Source: Huiozyma naganishii CBS 8797 (taxonomy: Eukaryota; Ascomycota; Saccharomycetes; Saccharomycetales; Saccharomycetaceae). From it: a stretch of 64,000 bases of DNA. A program made the translations under genes and the position numbers. Below are positions 28,366 to 39,225 of this stretch, piece by piece. The DNA lies in NCBI RefSeq assembly GCF_000348985.1, contig NC_035927.1, positions 124,001 to 188,000 of the forward strand, in the 5' to 3' direction. How positions within the stretch are numbered: position 1 is the first letter of the stretch; the number at the start of each line of letters is the position of its first letter. The notes beneath the pieces are model-generated. The model made no database searches. It worked only from the letters and a program-made list of their open reading frames with translations, and was not told the origin of the DNA.

Positions 28366-29616
28366 TCACATTCCACGGAACGGCCGGTGCCTCTCACCGA
28401 GGTAGTTCTTGAGCGACCGGACCCGCCTGGCGGTGGCTTGCTGCGGTACCTCTGGAGTGTTGCTGGGATGCACTGGGTGCGGTTTCTGTTCCAGTCGCGT
28501 TGGCCCCGAGGTTGTAGCTGTTCTCGGGCCAAAGATCTGCGACTGTTTCCGTTTGGCCTCCAGCGGGGGTTTGCGACAGGGTGTGTCTCTGTTCCTGCTG
28601 AGTTCTTCCGGAGTCGTCGTACCAGCGGTACCCGCCTTTACGTTTGAGTCCTGAGTGTGTCTTGTAATTGCACCGTGGTGCTCGGTCTTTTTTGCAAGGA
28701 CCAAGGGCCTTTTCGGTTTCTTCGTAGTGAGGAATATGTTCTGCGAGTCGTCCTGGCGTTTCCTTGTCGATCGCGGTATCGGTTCTGGTGCTGGCCGGCC
28801 TCTCGGTGGGTCTATTGTGCTTGTGTTTGTAGCTATGGTGGAATTCTGGGGCTTCTTGCCCACCGGTGGAATGCTTGGAACAACATTCGGCAGATCACGG
28901 GAGACTGCCCTTATCTTCGCAGGATCAAGCTTTCGACCTGCCATACCGCCAAACGCCACCCGCTCGACGTTTCTACGTACCACCGTTTTCGGTTTCGAGA
29001 CTCCGAATTGCGACTGTAACTTCACGGAGGAGGGACCTTTCCGGGTCTTGTTCTTGATATTGTTGATGTAGAAACTCTCGTTGACTGCCACGGTCGACTT
29101 TAGTTCTCTCTCCTTCTTTGCCATTTGCACTTGAATCCTTAGCCTTTCAACTACCTGTTCCTGTTTCCGCTTCTCATCCTGCTGGTATTTGAAGTAAAGC
29201 ATTCTATAGGGCACGTTATACTTCCCCAAAGTGGCGTCTCTCACAAGCCATCTCTTTAACAGGATGCGGTACACTCTGTATTCATCCAATTGTGAACCAT
29301 CATTCAGATCTACCCCAAAATCAAGCAGCACATTCGTATAGTACTCTTTGATGCTATCCTTAGAGGTAACGTACTGGTCATGGACATTAGTCGGGAAATC
29401 TTGCTTCAAAAATTCAAGCCAAAACTCCGTATCCGCCTCACGGTCAAGCACATACAGAGGGTTACTCCTCTCATAACGAGTCATCTGACCCACTCCAATG
29501 TTGATCCTCTTCAGAGAGTCCTTTATTAGCCTGAGCGGGACGTTTTCAACAGATACCAATCCATCCTTGTTTTTGACAATACTTCGCGTACAAAGTTCCT
29601 TTAACGACGGGATCAT
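28366..29616 (-). CDS. ELA1: Elongin A homologue Ela1
   Basis: Ela1 is the F-box/BC-box partner of Elc1. Together with Cul3 they ubiquitinate stalled RNA polymerase II. The start at 29616 (MIPSLKELCTRSIVKN) matches the family N terminus and its Elongin C-binding SLxxxC motif, giving 416 residues. Further in-frame ATGs at 29709 and 29706 would add about 30 residues without clear homology. The Elongin A domain continues through VPLRLIKDSLKRINIGVGQMTRYERSNP and RDATLGKYNVPYRMLYFKYQQDEKRK. The C-terminal half is basic and low-complexity. The last codons overlap a PDRE of PDR16. Confidence 0.92.
   Translation of the reverse strand: MIPSLKELCTRSIVKNKDGLVSVENVPLRLIKDSLKRINIGVGQMTRYERSNPLYVLDREADTEFWLEFLKQDFPTNVHDQYVTSKDSIKEYYTNVLLDFGVDLNDGSQLDEYRVYRILLKRWLVRDATLGKYNVPYRMLYFKYQQDEKRKQEQVVERLRIQVQMAKKERELKSTVAVNESFYINNIKNKTRKGPSSVKLQSQFGVSKPKTVVRRNVERVAFGGMAGRKLDPAKIRAVSRDLPNVVPSIPPVGKKPQNSTIATNTSTIDPPRGRPAPEPIPRSTRKRQDDSQNIFLTTKKPKRPLVLAKKTEHHGAITRHTQDSNVKAGTAGTTTPEELSRNRDTPCRKPPLEAKRKQSQIFGPRTATTSGPTRLEQKPHPVHPSNTPEVPQQATARRVRSLKNYLGERHRPFRGM
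28372..28379 (-). promoter_or_regulatory. Pdr1/Pdr3 response element, exact match
   Basis: The minus strand reads TCCGTGGA, an exact PDRE, about 258 bases upstream of PDR16. It overlaps the last codons of ELA1, which end at 28366. Confidence 0.5.
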
Positions 29617-29916
29617 ATCTTCCCAAAAAGGTGCATTCGACAGTGTGTCTGGTAATACTGGTTTACACACAAAATGGAGTGCTTTTGAGCATCCAACACT
29701 ACACATCATCCCTCCCCGGTACACTGTAAAGTATAATATCTAAAAATTTCAACTTTTAAACAGGACACAAAGGAAAACTTATTACAATGGGAAAGGTGCC
29801 AGTACTACATGAATATACATCACTGATGATATGCAGGTATATACAAATATATACCAAATAGTACTTATGTACCATATTATATTGGTGCAGGAAATTTTCT
29901 GTCGCACGTCTTGTTC

Positions 29917-30909
29917 TTACTCCCCGCGCAATGCTTTGATGACGCCAGGTCTTCTCATCATCTGCTTGGTGCACTTGTACACCTCAGGGAACTCTGCCTT
30001 TATATTTATACCGATTCTGTCGACCACGTTATTCCAGGGAACAAATGCCAGGTCTGCTATGGTTAGTTTATCCCCGACTAGCCATACAGGGTAGTCGAAG
30101 AATCTGCTCTGGGACAATGGGGTGGTGCCGGCGGAGTACGACGCAGAGTTCTCCGAGTCCAGGTCCATGATCAACGCCTCCCTCTTCTGGGCCAAGGTCA
30201 TCTCAACAACACCGTACACCCTTCTCACCTCCTCCACGTATCTTTCAATGGCGCTGTCGACTCTCTGGGTGTGGAAGTATTTGAAATGTAGAGCTTGTCC
30301 GATCATCGGTGCATGGCCGGAGCTTTGAAAGAACAGCCAGGCGTTGATTTGCGATTGTTCCGTTAAATCGTCCGACCAGAGTACCGGCGAGCCGGTCTCT
30401 TTGTAATATTTCTGTACTAGGTGGATCATAATAGCACCGGATTCCCAAAGTGCGAAATTATCTAGACCGTGGTCAATCAACGCTGGTACTCTAGCGTTTG
30501 GGTTTAGCGAGACAAACTCCGGGGCCCTGTGCTCTCCCTTGTTGAAGTCAAGAAATATAGTCTGGTACGGAACTTTCAACTCGCTCAGCACGATCGCTAC
30601 TTTAAATCCATTGGGGGCTGATCTATGAGAGAATAACGTATAACCTTCTAGTGGCAAATTCTGGAAGAAATTCGTGATCCTGGAGTAGTCTAACTCTTGC
30701 TCTTGGTGCTGATGTTGCGGTTGTTGTTGCCCCTGTAGCCCGGGGTCCTGGACAGCCGTCTGTGAGTCGATGAACTTATCACCCAGCACGATATTTCTTT
30801 GGTCGGAAGCAGTGTTGTTGCTATTTATGTGAACCTGTCGTAAGGCACTTGACAGGTTCGACACCTGTCCGCTCTGATTGCCCATCATATTGTGGCCGTT
30901 CGAGTTCAT
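29917..30909 (-). CDS. URE2: Ure2, nitrogen catabolite repression regulator
   Basis: Ure2 holds the GATA factors Gln3 and Gat1 in the cytoplasm under rich nitrogen. It has a glutathione-S-transferase fold with peroxidase activity, and its N terminus forms the [URE3] prion in S. cerevisiae. The product is 330 residues from the ATG at 30909. The N terminus keeps the conserved segment GQVSNLSSALRQVHI (14-28). The prion-like part is short and poor in Asn (9 in the first 72 residues), with a Gln/His run at 61-71. The GST-like domain (from about 75; FFQNLPLEGYTLFSHRSAPNGFKVAIVLSEL) and the C-terminal end RPGVIKALRGE are almost identical to the family. Confidence 0.97.
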   Translation of the reverse strand: MNSNGHNMMGNQSGQVSNLSSALRQVHINSNNTASDQRNIVLGDKFIDSQTAVQDPGLQGQQQPQHQHQEQELDYSRITNFFQNLPLEGYTLFSHRSAPNGFKVAIVLSELKVPYQTIFLDFNKGEHRAPEFVSLNPNARVPALIDHGLDNFALWESGAIMIHLVQKYYKETGSPVLWSDDLTEQSQINAWLFFQSSGHAPMIGQALHFKYFHTQRVDSAIERYVEEVRRVYGVVEMTLAQKREALIMDLDSENSASYSAGTTPLSQSRFFDYPVWLVGDKLTIADLAFVPWNNVVDRIGINIKAEFPEVYKCTKQMMRRPGVIKALRGE

Positions 30910-31141
30910 AGTGGTATGTGTGTGGATCCCGTGCGACGCTACCAAGCTGTTACGAAGAGCTCCGGTTTCAGCAGTCAAATACGTTGTGACCTTTAACTCT
31001 TCGAAAATCGAATATTTGAAAAATTTCTACTTAAATTTATGTCTAAGTCGCTGTACGCGCAACAACTGATGGTATTAGTAATAAGCTATATGGGGTATGA
31101 AGTTGTAATGGCTTGCAGAGATGACGAGTGGTGGCCCCCCC

Positions 31142-33022
31142 TCACGTCTTGTTTTTTCTTTTGTTCTTCTTCTTGGACGCCTTGCCCGGGGGTGCCGCGT
31201 GCCCGAGCGCGGTGATATGGGCGAAAAGTTCATTCCTGCTGACGAAGGAAGCGTTACAAACACTGCAGCTTTGCTGCGTCGCAGTGTTTGCGGGCTCGGA
31301 ACCAGCTTTCTCCTTCGTTTTCTTCCCGTTCTTACCCCCGTTATTTTGTTTTTTGGTGTTCTTGGCGTTTTTCCTTTTGGCTTTGGACCCTGTTCTCCAA
31401 TCGTCGTCGGAATCACTGTCTAGAGTGAACCCGTCCTCCGTCAGTCCCAAACTTTCTAGCGAAGCCAATAATCGGGCCAGCTCGTCTGGTTCTCGGTTCT
31501 CGATGTCGGACACAGATGCTGAGCTGACATCCGAATCACCTTCAGTTGAATATTTCGTGGTTTTCGCTCCAGTAGTTTCTGATCCGGTCACATTGTCAAC
31601 TGGATCGACCATTTCAGTTATTCCATCCATTACATCGGGCAGAGAATTATGTTCTTGATCATCCTCGTCTTCGCTACTGGACGCTTGTTCGGCTAATTGC
31701 CGTTCTATCTCAGCTAATTGCTCATTCAGGTCATCGAGGCTTATGCAATTGTCCTTGGGTATGTCACCATTGGTTGTCTGTTCTTTTGACGGCGTTTCGT
31801 CAGCAGAATCGTAATCATCCAAATCAGACAGTGCATCTAACCCCAACGTCATGTTATCTTTTTGCATTTCACGTTTCAAGAGGGCCAAGTTCTTCCTGTG
31901 TAGTTTCGTATTTTGGTGGTTGTCCAGTTGTTTCACTGATTTAAATATCTTATCGCAGATAACACATTCATAGACAAGGATTTCATCCTCATTCGTAGAA
32001 TTCGGTAGCACGGTGGATTTTAAATGCTCATCTTCCTCTTTACCTAAACTGGACTCTTGAAACTCCTTCTCCAACTCATCCCAATTCGGTTCATCCGCCA
32101 TCTGCCAACTCTGCCATTCGAAATCGGTTTGTGTATTACTTGGGGTATGGCCACTGGCACGCTGTTTTTTATCATTACCATTTTTAGCCGCTTCCTTCTG
32201 CATTTTTCTTTCATTCTCTTGTCTTTGTGCCCCTGCCTTCATTCGCTTGTCTAACTTCTTCACGAAAGATACGAATCTTTTCACTGTCTTGTTGTACTCG
32301 CCTCTAGCAGCGTTTCTCGACTTCTCGTTTCTTTTATTTACCTCTCTCTTCGTTCTCCTATCGTACGTCGACATGTACATATACTCGTCCTTCCACGTAA
32401 AGCTCTTCAGCGTACTAAATGAGGACCATTTCTTGTAAAACTCCTTCAAGTACTCGTAGTCCGTTTGGGAGTGGCCAAATGCCGGAAACATGTAGTACGT
32501 CTCTGCAAGTCTATTCGTGACGGCGGCCATGTATCCATTTGTATTGATGATATGCTCGAAAACGTCGTCTTTAAACTTGTCACAACCATCCAATCGTAAC
32601 CTACGCGCCCAGTAGACCTCATCCATCGCCAACTTCGCGAAGATTTTCCCGATAATCTGGTACACCCCCGAGGGACTGTTACCAAAATTCGTGTACAGAG
32701 AGCTGTTGAAAAACATCAGTAACTCATCGCTTGTGACCCCCGTGATGGATGAATCCAAATGTGATTCATCGTCCGCGTCATCCAGATTAACGGAATCGTT
32801 CAGAATTTGTTCCTTATGGTCGTCATACCACGCTCTCTCCTGTGGGTCTGCCAAGACTTCGTACGCGGCCCTCACGGACGCGAAAATCGCTGTCGTCTCC
32901 TCAACATTATCTGGGTTCTTATCCGGGTGGAACTGCAGCGCCTTTCTGCGGTACGCCTTCTTCAACTCAACATCTGTGGCATTCGTCTCCACCCCAAGTA
33001 GTTCATAGTAGCAAGTCTTCAT
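31142..33022 (-). CDS. JJJ1: Jjj1, J-domain cofactor of 60S ribosome maturation
   Basis: Jjj1 stimulates Ssa1 ATPase, with Rei1, to release the export factor Arx1 from cytoplasmic pre-60S particles. The product is 626 residues. The J-domain is at 1-70 with its HPD motif at H32-P33-D34. A charged helical region follows, then a C2H2 zinc finger (C353, C356, HxxxxxH at about 369-375), an acidic stretch, and a second C2H2 finger near the end (C586, C589, H602, H608). The C-terminal tail is very Lys-rich. The start [12 protein letters not shown] is the family N terminus. Confidence 0.96.
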   Translation of the reverse strand: MKTCYYELLGVETNATDVELKKAYRRKALQFHPDKNPDNVEETTAIFASVRAAYEVLADPQERAWYDDHKEQILNDSVNLDDADDESHLDSSITGVTSDELLMFFNSSLYTNFGNSPSGVYQIIGKIFAKLAMDEVYWARRLRLDGCDKFKDDVFEHIINTNGYMAAVTNRLAETYYMFPAFGHSQTDYEYLKEFYKKWSSFSTLKSFTWKDEYMYMSTYDRRTKREVNKRNEKSRNAARGEYNKTVKRFVSFVKKLDKRMKAGAQRQENERKMQKEAAKNGNDKKQRASGHTPSNTQTDFEWQSWQMADEPNWDELEKEFQESSLGKEEDEHLKSTVLPNSTNEDEILVYECVICDKIFKSVKQLDNHQNTKLHRKNLALLKREMQKDNMTLGLDALSDLDDYDSADETPSKEQTTNGDIPKDNCISLDDLNEQLAEIERQLAEQASSSEDEDDQEHNSLPDVMDGITEMVDPVDNVTGSETTGAKTTKYSTEGDSDVSSASVSDIENREPDELARLLASLESLGLTEDGFTLDSDSDDDWRTGSKAKRKNAKNTKKQNNGGKNGKKTKEKAGSEPANTATQQSCSVCNASFVSRNELFAHITALGHAAPPGKASKKKNKRKNKT

Positions 33023-33305
33023 CGCGCTGAGAGAACGTCTAAACCTTCTCCAAACGACAGATCAACAAAAAAGCGAGAAAAGAAAAGTAAACTGAAGCAA
33101 AACAATCCTACTTGGGTATCTTGACGCTTGCCAACTGCTTTGATGTGTGGTATGCCGGACTAAAACGACATCAACAAAGTCTTGTCCCACATTCTGCCCA
33201 TCCATCGGAATCAAACGCTCATTAAATAATCAAAAAAAAGGTCCCACTTCGAGAAAATTTTCTTTCGGTTTCTGCAAAATTTAAGGGCCCGCAGCAGCAG
33301 CAGCG

Positions 33306-34928
33306 TTACTCGCTATCACATTCTCCATTGTCCTCCAAGGACAAGGCCAACAGGGTCCGCAACCCCTGCATTGTTTGCTCCAAGGGTCTAAGCGCGTCTG
33401 TCATGCACCCCGTAGTTTCGTACACTTCAACGGCCCTCTCTGTGAACGAGAGCACATCCAATTCCTGGTTTGCGAAAACTTGGAGTGTCCAGTAGGCAAA
33501 TTTCATGAGTATAACTTGTTGCTCGATAGCGACATTCAATCTAGGGAGGTTCACCAATAGTGTGCTTGGAGGGACCTCCAGCTCTAGTGACGCCCTCTTG
33601 ACGATATTTTGTAGCTCGGTCAGGGTGTACTGTTCCACGGAATCGATAGCAAGTTCGTCGTACTTCTCTTTGGTCATATGTACGTGTTTCAAAGAAGCGT
33701 ATCGTATCTTGTTTGCAGCGTCACCAACCACTCTGTTTAATTGATGCGTCAGGTCGTGGTTTGCAATTTTTAAGTCGGAAATTTCCCTCTGTAGGCCAGT
33801 CTCTGTGTCGAAGAGGTTCTCGTATTTCCTCAGCTTGTCGTCTATTTTGTCAATTATCTCCTCGTTCATCTTGTGGAGGTCCTCTGGCGGTACAGTAACG
33901 TTCTTGTCAAAATGTTCAGACAGTGAGTCAAATCGTTCAGTTATTGTCCTCTGGATGTTTTCATTAAGTCTGTGGAAACTCTCTAACTTGGCAGTAAAAT
34001 CATATATTGCTATCTGATCGGCATCCGTAAAGAACCGATGCACTTTAGGGTATTCCTCCGTGAAGAAAGAATCGATCTTTGGACGTTGCGAGTTGTACGA
34101 CTTCAATATTATGTTGCCAACTTTGCAATCAAAGAGAGTAACGCCTTCAATGTAATCCAAAATCTTCATTCGGGCGTTGCTCTTTGAAATTTTTTCGTTT
34201 TTGGTTCGTATTTCACTGCGAGCTTCGTTCAGCTCAGTCTCCAGTTTTATATTGTTCTCTTGAGACTGTTTTAAATTCATTTCAGCCATATCCAGTTTGG
34301 ATTGCACTAAGACGTTCTTTTCCATATATGCCAGTTCCATTTCCCTAACCGCCTTATTCTTCGATTCAAGAGCAGTTTGCTCGTTTTCCGTTATTTGTTG
34401 CTTCAAGGAATCTAGTTCCTTATCCCTTTCACATAGCAACGTCTTATATTCAGCTATCTCCCTCTCGCGTTCCTCCAATGACTTTTGAAGGATGTTCTTA
34501 TCTTCCTTAAGCAAATTCATTGAAGCGTTCATCCTTGCCATGAGCTCGTCCAGTTTCGTCTTCATCCCAGGATCAACCGAACTGATATCATCGGTCGCGC
34601 ACGTCGAGCCTGGTCCATGTTCTGCGTGCAGGTGGTTGCCCAGTGATCCTGTACGGTTTGTGTATGATGGACGTTGGTCCCTTGTTGGCGTGCTTTGAAC
34701 GGGTTCAAAATTTTTATCACTATTGTATGACGAGAAGGCTGGATCCCCATAGTTAGGCGCAGAATTCGCCTTCAAAGGGACAGAATCCGGTACCGCATGG
34801 GTTCCAGGATATTTACCCGTGGCAGACTGCACTTGCGGGTAGTGGTTGTTCATATTCTCGTCATTCCGATCGTGTAGTTGAGCATTCTTCAAAGCCTGCA
34901 CTTTCCCAGCGTTCTCAATACTAAACAT
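33306..34928 (-). CDS. CNM67: Cnm67-like spindle pole body outer plaque protein
   Basis: Cnm67 is the long coiled-coil spacer between the central and outer plaques of the spindle pole body, joining Spc42 to Nud1 and Spc72. The product is 540 residues from the first ATG at 34928. A low-complexity N terminus is followed by a long coiled coil (about residues 115-265, heptad-rich LEEREREIAEYKTLL). A second helical part and a compact C-terminal domain follow (from about 400; HVHMTKEKYDELAIDSVEQY). Its duplicate in S. cerevisiae is ADY3. By position this is the CNM67 copy, but ADY3-like roles cannot be excluded from sequence alone. Confidence 0.88.
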   Translation of the reverse strand: MFSIENAGKVQALKNAQLHDRNDENMNNHYPQVQSATGKYPGTHAVPDSVPLKANSAPNYGDPAFSSYNSDKNFEPVQSTPTRDQRPSYTNRTGSLGNHLHAEHGPGSTCATDDISSVDPGMKTKLDELMARMNASMNLLKEDKNILQKSLEEREREIAEYKTLLCERDKELDSLKQQITENEQTALESKNKAVREMELAYMEKNVLVQSKLDMAEMNLKQSQENNIKLETELNEARSEIRTKNEKISKSNARMKILDYIEGVTLFDCKVGNIILKSYNSQRPKIDSFFTEEYPKVHRFFTDADQIAIYDFTAKLESFHRLNENIQRTITERFDSLSEHFDKNVTVPPEDLHKMNEEIIDKIDDKLRKYENLFDTETGLQREISDLKIANHDLTHQLNRVVGDAANKIRYASLKHVHMTKEKYDELAIDSVEQYTLTELQNIVKRASLELEVPPSTLLVNLPRLNVAIEQQVILMKFAYWTLQVFANQELDVLSFTERAVEVYETTGCMTDALRPLEQTMQGLRTLLALSLEDNGECDSE

Positions 34929-35215
34929 ACCGGTGTGTACCAAAACTCAATCGCCAGAAACACTTCAATTGCACACACGTACGATGAATAGATCACCTTA
35001 CAAGAACGTCTACCCTACTATAGAACAACGCACCACGTTCTAAAGCAGTTCGTGGCTTGTTTACTTCGAAACAAAACACCAACTGGAAATAATGTGGAAA
35101 TATATATATTATCAATAGAAGACGGCGCTTATCGGTGGCTGTTGATGTATATATATGTAAGCAGTATCTACTATACCACGTTCCTCCCCCCCAATGGCGA
35201 GCCCTTGAGAGGAGA

Positions 35216-37594
35216 CTAGTGTCTACGTCGACGGTTCCCACGTGAGTGGGTGTGCCCTCTTGGTTTGCCGCTCTCGTCACCAGTGCTCTGTTCACGTTTC
35301 TGGTGCCCAACACCTTTCTTCGTCTTCTTGACCACGGCCATTATTGGCTCACTAATACCTTTATTCCCCTCCACCCCTAAGGTTTCACCTACACTCCACC
35401 CGAGCTTTTCCAACATCCGTCTGCCGACGTTGTCTTTGCCGATTTCCGGTGCTGTCTCTCCGACTACTTCACCTTCCTTCACATGAAATTTGGCTTTCGG
35501 ACCAACTCTCTCCCTGATAACTCTCCTCTCTTGGTCTTTGAATTCCTCGTTGTTCGTGATGCGCGAGACATCGATACGCATAAACACGGGTCTTTGTCTG
35601 AGCAGTTGCTGGATCAGATTGTAATTAGGCTGCCGCCTGTACGTTTGCTTGACTTTCTGAACCACCACATGTTGCCCTTTGCCATTACCAGACTTGTTTG
35701 TCTTCATGTTATAATGCGTGGCAAACTTCATGATAGTTTTATTACCATGAGGATCCAACGGTGGGAACGACATCGAATCCTTCTCCTTCCGCATGAAGTT
35801 CTCAAACTCATCCATCATATTCTGAATGTGAAAGCCATATGGGTACTTTTCAAACAGGTCATCTGAATTCTCCCTCTCCTTTGAAATAAAATCTTCCTTG
35901 CCCCTTCGGCGTTTCGCCTTGTCGCTGTTCCGCTTGAACAGTTTGTCCTGTAAGGTCTCGATAGTTTCACTTTCCAATTGCAAGGCTTCATCGACAAGAA
36001 ATTTTTTCTTCTTGCCCTTCCCCATTGTGGGAAGTGCTCTAGTTTCAAACTCTTGGTTCCTTGTATCGCTGTATTTCATCGAATACGATACCAGATCATC
36101 GATCCCCTCCAAGACATCATCGGGTAAAATATTGTTGTTGTCGGCCATTTCATTGTCAGGTTCTTCAAACTCCTCTTCAGAGCTTGAAAATCTTACATCT
36201 GAAAGAGTGGGCTCTGGAGTCTCCTCTTTGGGTATCAACAGATTTTCCAGGTATTTGAAATAGCTTTGTAACCTCGTTTCTGGTAATCCAATCTCATTTA
36301 ACAGAAAATCAGAAAAGGAATCCTGGTCTATCCAGTGCGACTCATAGTCGCCAAAAAATTGAAAGTTTTTGACAAAGTATGCATTCTCCTGATAACCTAA
36401 TCTCAGGTTAGTAACAGAAATATCAGACGTGTTAACTTGGTAATCCTCCTCAATAAAGCCAAATTCGGGTGCCTCATCGTCTTGTAAATGTTCTGATGGT
36501 TTATTTTCTTTTTCCGAAGAGTAGTTCTCGTGAGACTCCGAGTCGGATGGAGATACCGCCGGCTCTATATCTATGTCCTTGTGATTGTCAAACATGCTAT
36601 CGTCAATTTCTACATTGTCTAAGCAATCGTCACTGTCGTCCTCATCCTCGTCCTCGTTTTCATCGATACTGATATTTTTCATAACGTTAGAGATGTAACT
36701 ACTGAAAGGATGTGCCCTGTGGGTTGGTTGTTTCATTATCACTTCCCTGCTGTCACCATTGTCAGTTCTCTCAAGGTCTAGTTCTGTTTTACCAATAGTT
36801 ATCGAAGGATTGAACTCAATGGCAGATGCTCGGCTCCCAGACTCTTTCTCCTCCACGCGGACACTTCGGATATCTTTCTGCTGCAGCTCGTCACCAGATT
36901 CATCAACAAAAAATAAAATATCGTCATCTTTTCCAAGATTAGACTTAGCTTCGTCAGCTAATCCCTCTATGCTTCTATGATTGGTGTCACTTTCGATAGC
37001 AGCTTCATCAGACGACTCTTCAAAATTTTCGTATTCATCCTCACGAGGAGGTGCAGAGTTCGACTTTGTCCTGTCTTCAGTACTCTCTTCTGCTGTTTCT
37101 TTGTCACTGTTTTGTGGACTGGGCAAGCTTTGGTTATGGGATTTTGCCACCGTAGCATTATTCTTGGCGATGAGTTTCTCTATAAGATCATGCGAGGGAT
37201 CATAAAGCTCTTTGCTCTTCACAAAGACCATTTTCTTGTTAGAGTCTGAATCCCTATCTGGACCGCCTGACCGTGCCCCAGGACGAGAGCCTCCCATCCG
37301 CAACGACTTCTCCTTGAGTCTCCCACCGTCCCCAAAGTAGTACCGTTCCACAGCCCGCGGGGACATATACGACCTTCTTCCTCTGTTGTGCAGTACTATG
37401 TCTGAACGTTCACCCATAGACGGTATATCGTCGTCAGACATGGCTCCAAGGGAAGAATTCAGCCACACATCCTCAGCAGATGAGCCCATGGGTCTCCCGT
37501 CACCGGCTCCTCTCCGCCTCCCGCCGCGCTGTAGTCTGCCGCGTGACCTGCCATTCCCTCGAGCATTATTGTAGTGCTTGTGCCGCTTCGCCAT
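35216..37594 (-). CDS. SQS1: Sqs1/Pfa1, G-patch activator of Prp43
   Basis: Sqs1 stimulates the DEAH helicase Prp43 in 20S-to-18S rRNA maturation and in spliceosome disassembly. The product is 792 residues; S. cerevisiae Sqs1 is about 767. The N terminus is Arg/Gly-rich (MAKRHKHYNNARGNGRSRGR) and an acidic middle follows. An R3H-like domain lies at about 595-640 (FMRKEKDSMSFPPLDPHGNK). The G-patch is at about 718-762 (GRRMLEKLGWSVGETLG, then NKGISEPI). It ends in a basic tail (RGNRRRRH). Confidence 0.94.
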   Translation of the reverse strand: MAKRHKHYNNARGNGRSRGRLQRGGRRRGAGDGRPMGSSAEDVWLNSSLGAMSDDDIPSMGERSDIVLHNRGRRSYMSPRAVERYYFGDGGRLKEKSLRMGGSRPGARSGGPDRDSDSNKKMVFVKSKELYDPSHDLIEKLIAKNNATVAKSHNQSLPSPQNSDKETAEESTEDRTKSNSAPPREDEYENFEESSDEAAIESDTNHRSIEGLADEAKSNLGKDDDILFFVDESGDELQQKDIRSVRVEEKESGSRASAIEFNPSITIGKTELDLERTDNGDSREVIMKQPTHRAHPFSSYISNVMKNISIDENEDEDEDDSDDCLDNVEIDDSMFDNHKDIDIEPAVSPSDSESHENYSSEKENKPSEHLQDDEAPEFGFIEEDYQVNTSDISVTNLRLGYQENAYFVKNFQFFGDYESHWIDQDSFSDFLLNEIGLPETRLQSYFKYLENLLIPKEETPEPTLSDVRFSSSEEEFEEPDNEMADNNNILPDDVLEGIDDLVSYSMKYSDTRNQEFETRALPTMGKGKKKKFLVDEALQLESETIETLQDKLFKRNSDKAKRRRGKEDFISKERENSDDLFEKYPYGFHIQNMMDEFENFMRKEKDSMSFPPLDPHGNKTIMKFATHYNMKTNKSGNGKGQHVVVQKVKQTYRRQPNYNLIQQLLRQRPVFMRIDVSRITNNEEFKDQERRVIRERVGPKAKFHVKEGEVVGETAPEIGKDNVGRRMLEKLGWSVGETLGVEGNKGISEPIMAVVKKTKKGVGHQKREQSTGDESGKPRGHTHSRGNRRRRH

Positions 37595-37878
37595 TATCGT
37601 ATTCTTTACCTTGTATCAGTATTCCGATAGCTTGTGGCGATGTTGGTGGTTGTTATTAACAGTGGCACATTAATTCCAAATTATTGAATATAAGTTAAAA
37701 TTGCGAGAGATTGTGACACACACCTTAAAAGTAGGCAATTAAGAGGATATCTAACCAACGCAAAGCATTTTTGTTACCTCCGGCGGTGTTCTAGGTCTGG
37801 AATATTTATCTGCAACTTCCCTTGTTGTCCTCACTCTTTTGGTGTGTTCTGTTCACTGAATCAAAATCCCTATTGCCA

Positions 37879-39225
37879 ATGGACTTCATACAGAGATTAT
37901 CTCAACAGTTACGCGAGGGAGGTTCGCAGCTGATCGCTCCCGGTACAGAGTGTGTTGTGTTGGGCCGGATTTATAGAATGGATGATGAGAATGAGAAGAT
38001 GCAGTTCTACCGGGATGTGTGCACAAGATTGAATTTCACGTATAGGACAAAGTTTGTGCCGATATCGCGGTCCCCTGATGGTCCATCGCCTATCAGTTTC
38101 CAGCTCATGATCAGGGATGGTCCCCTGAGTGTTATTGAAAATGCACTATTGCACCCTGACTGTTTCAACACTGATATTGGGTGGGGGTGTATGATACGAA
38201 CAGGGCAAAGTCTTTTGGGGAACGCATTGCAAAGACTCCGGCACGGCCGAGAGTTCAGAGTGACAGAGTCGACGCATGATGATGACATAATACAGTGGTT
38301 CAAGGATACTCCAGATGCACCGTTCTCTTTGCATAATTTTGTCAAGAAGGGGGTCGAACTGGCCGATATGAAACCGGGCCAGTGGTTTGGGCCTGCCGCT
38401 ACATCCAGGAGTATACAGTCGTTGATCTGCAATTTCCCACAATGTGGCATTGACCATTGCATAGTGTCTGTGTCCTCGGCAGATATATACAAGCAGGACG
38501 TCGAGGACATGTTTGATGCGGATCCAGACAGCAACCTGTTGATTCTTTTCGGTGTCAAATTGGGGGTCAGCGCTGTGAACGCGAGTTATTGGGAAGATAT
38601 CCGTCGCTTGCTGAATTCAAAATTCTCCGTGGGTATTGCCGGTGGGAGACCATCCTCTTCGTTGTACTTTTTTGGGTATCAGAACCAGGAACTGTTGTAT
38701 TTCGATCCTCACACCCCTCAACCATCGTTGATAGACGATGCCGCCTTCAATACGTGTCACAGCATTGAGTTCGGTAAGCTAGAGCTTAGGGATATGGACC
38801 CCTCGATGCTCATCGGCATCATGATAGAGGGTGAGCGCGACTGGGAAAACTGGGCCCGGTTCACCGAAACCTCGAAAATATTCAACATCTTGGAGGAAAG
38901 GTCCGAGGACTGCATCAACGTCGACGTCGATATAGACGGTGATGAAAATGACGAGAACATAGGGGGCGAAGTTTCCGGGGGTCCCGACGGTCCCCTACAC
39001 GGCTCCGTTATAGAAGCGGACTACGTTGATATATCGTCGCTGGCACTGAAACCAGAAACGTCAAACATCGATAACGAATACCAAGAGATCAAATGCAAGC
39101 GTCAAAAGATAATGGTCATGTCCCACGACGGCTGCCCTCATCCAGACGAATCGAGGGACGGTATGACTGTTGAGGCCGAGCGCGTGCTAGTAGCAAGTGA
39201 AACAGTGCCCGTGCACGATTCCTGA
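37879..39225 (+). CDS. ATG4: Atg4, cysteine protease processing Atg8
   Basis: Atg4 trims the C terminus of Atg8 and later removes Atg8 from phosphatidylethanolamine during autophagy. The product is 448 residues from the ATG at 37879; the longer frame starts at a TTG. The catalytic Cys is C104 in GWGCMIRTGQSLLGNAL, and the D276-P-H278 dyad lies in YFDPHTPQPS. IAGGRPSSSLYFFGYQ is the conserved regulatory loop region. The C-terminal tail is acidic and poorly conserved. It forms a divergent pair with SQS1. Confidence 0.96.
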   Translation: MDFIQRLSQQLREGGSQLIAPGTECVVLGRIYRMDDENEKMQFYRDVCTRLNFTYRTKFVPISRSPDGPSPISFQLMIRDGPLSVIENALLHPDCFNTDIGWGCMIRTGQSLLGNALQRLRHGREFRVTESTHDDDIIQWFKDTPDAPFSLHNFVKKGVELADMKPGQWFGPAATSRSIQSLICNFPQCGIDHCIVSVSSADIYKQDVEDMFDADPDSNLLILFGVKLGVSAVNASYWEDIRRLLNSKFSVGIAGGRPSSSLYFFGYQNQELLYFDPHTPQPSLIDDAAFNTCHSIEFGKLELRDMDPSMLIGIMIEGERDWENWARFTETSKIFNILEERSEDCINVDVDIDGDENDENIGGEVSGGPDGPLHGSVIEADYVDISSLALKPETSNIDNEYQEIKCKRQKIMVMSHDGCPHPDESRDGMTVEAERVLVASETVPVHDS

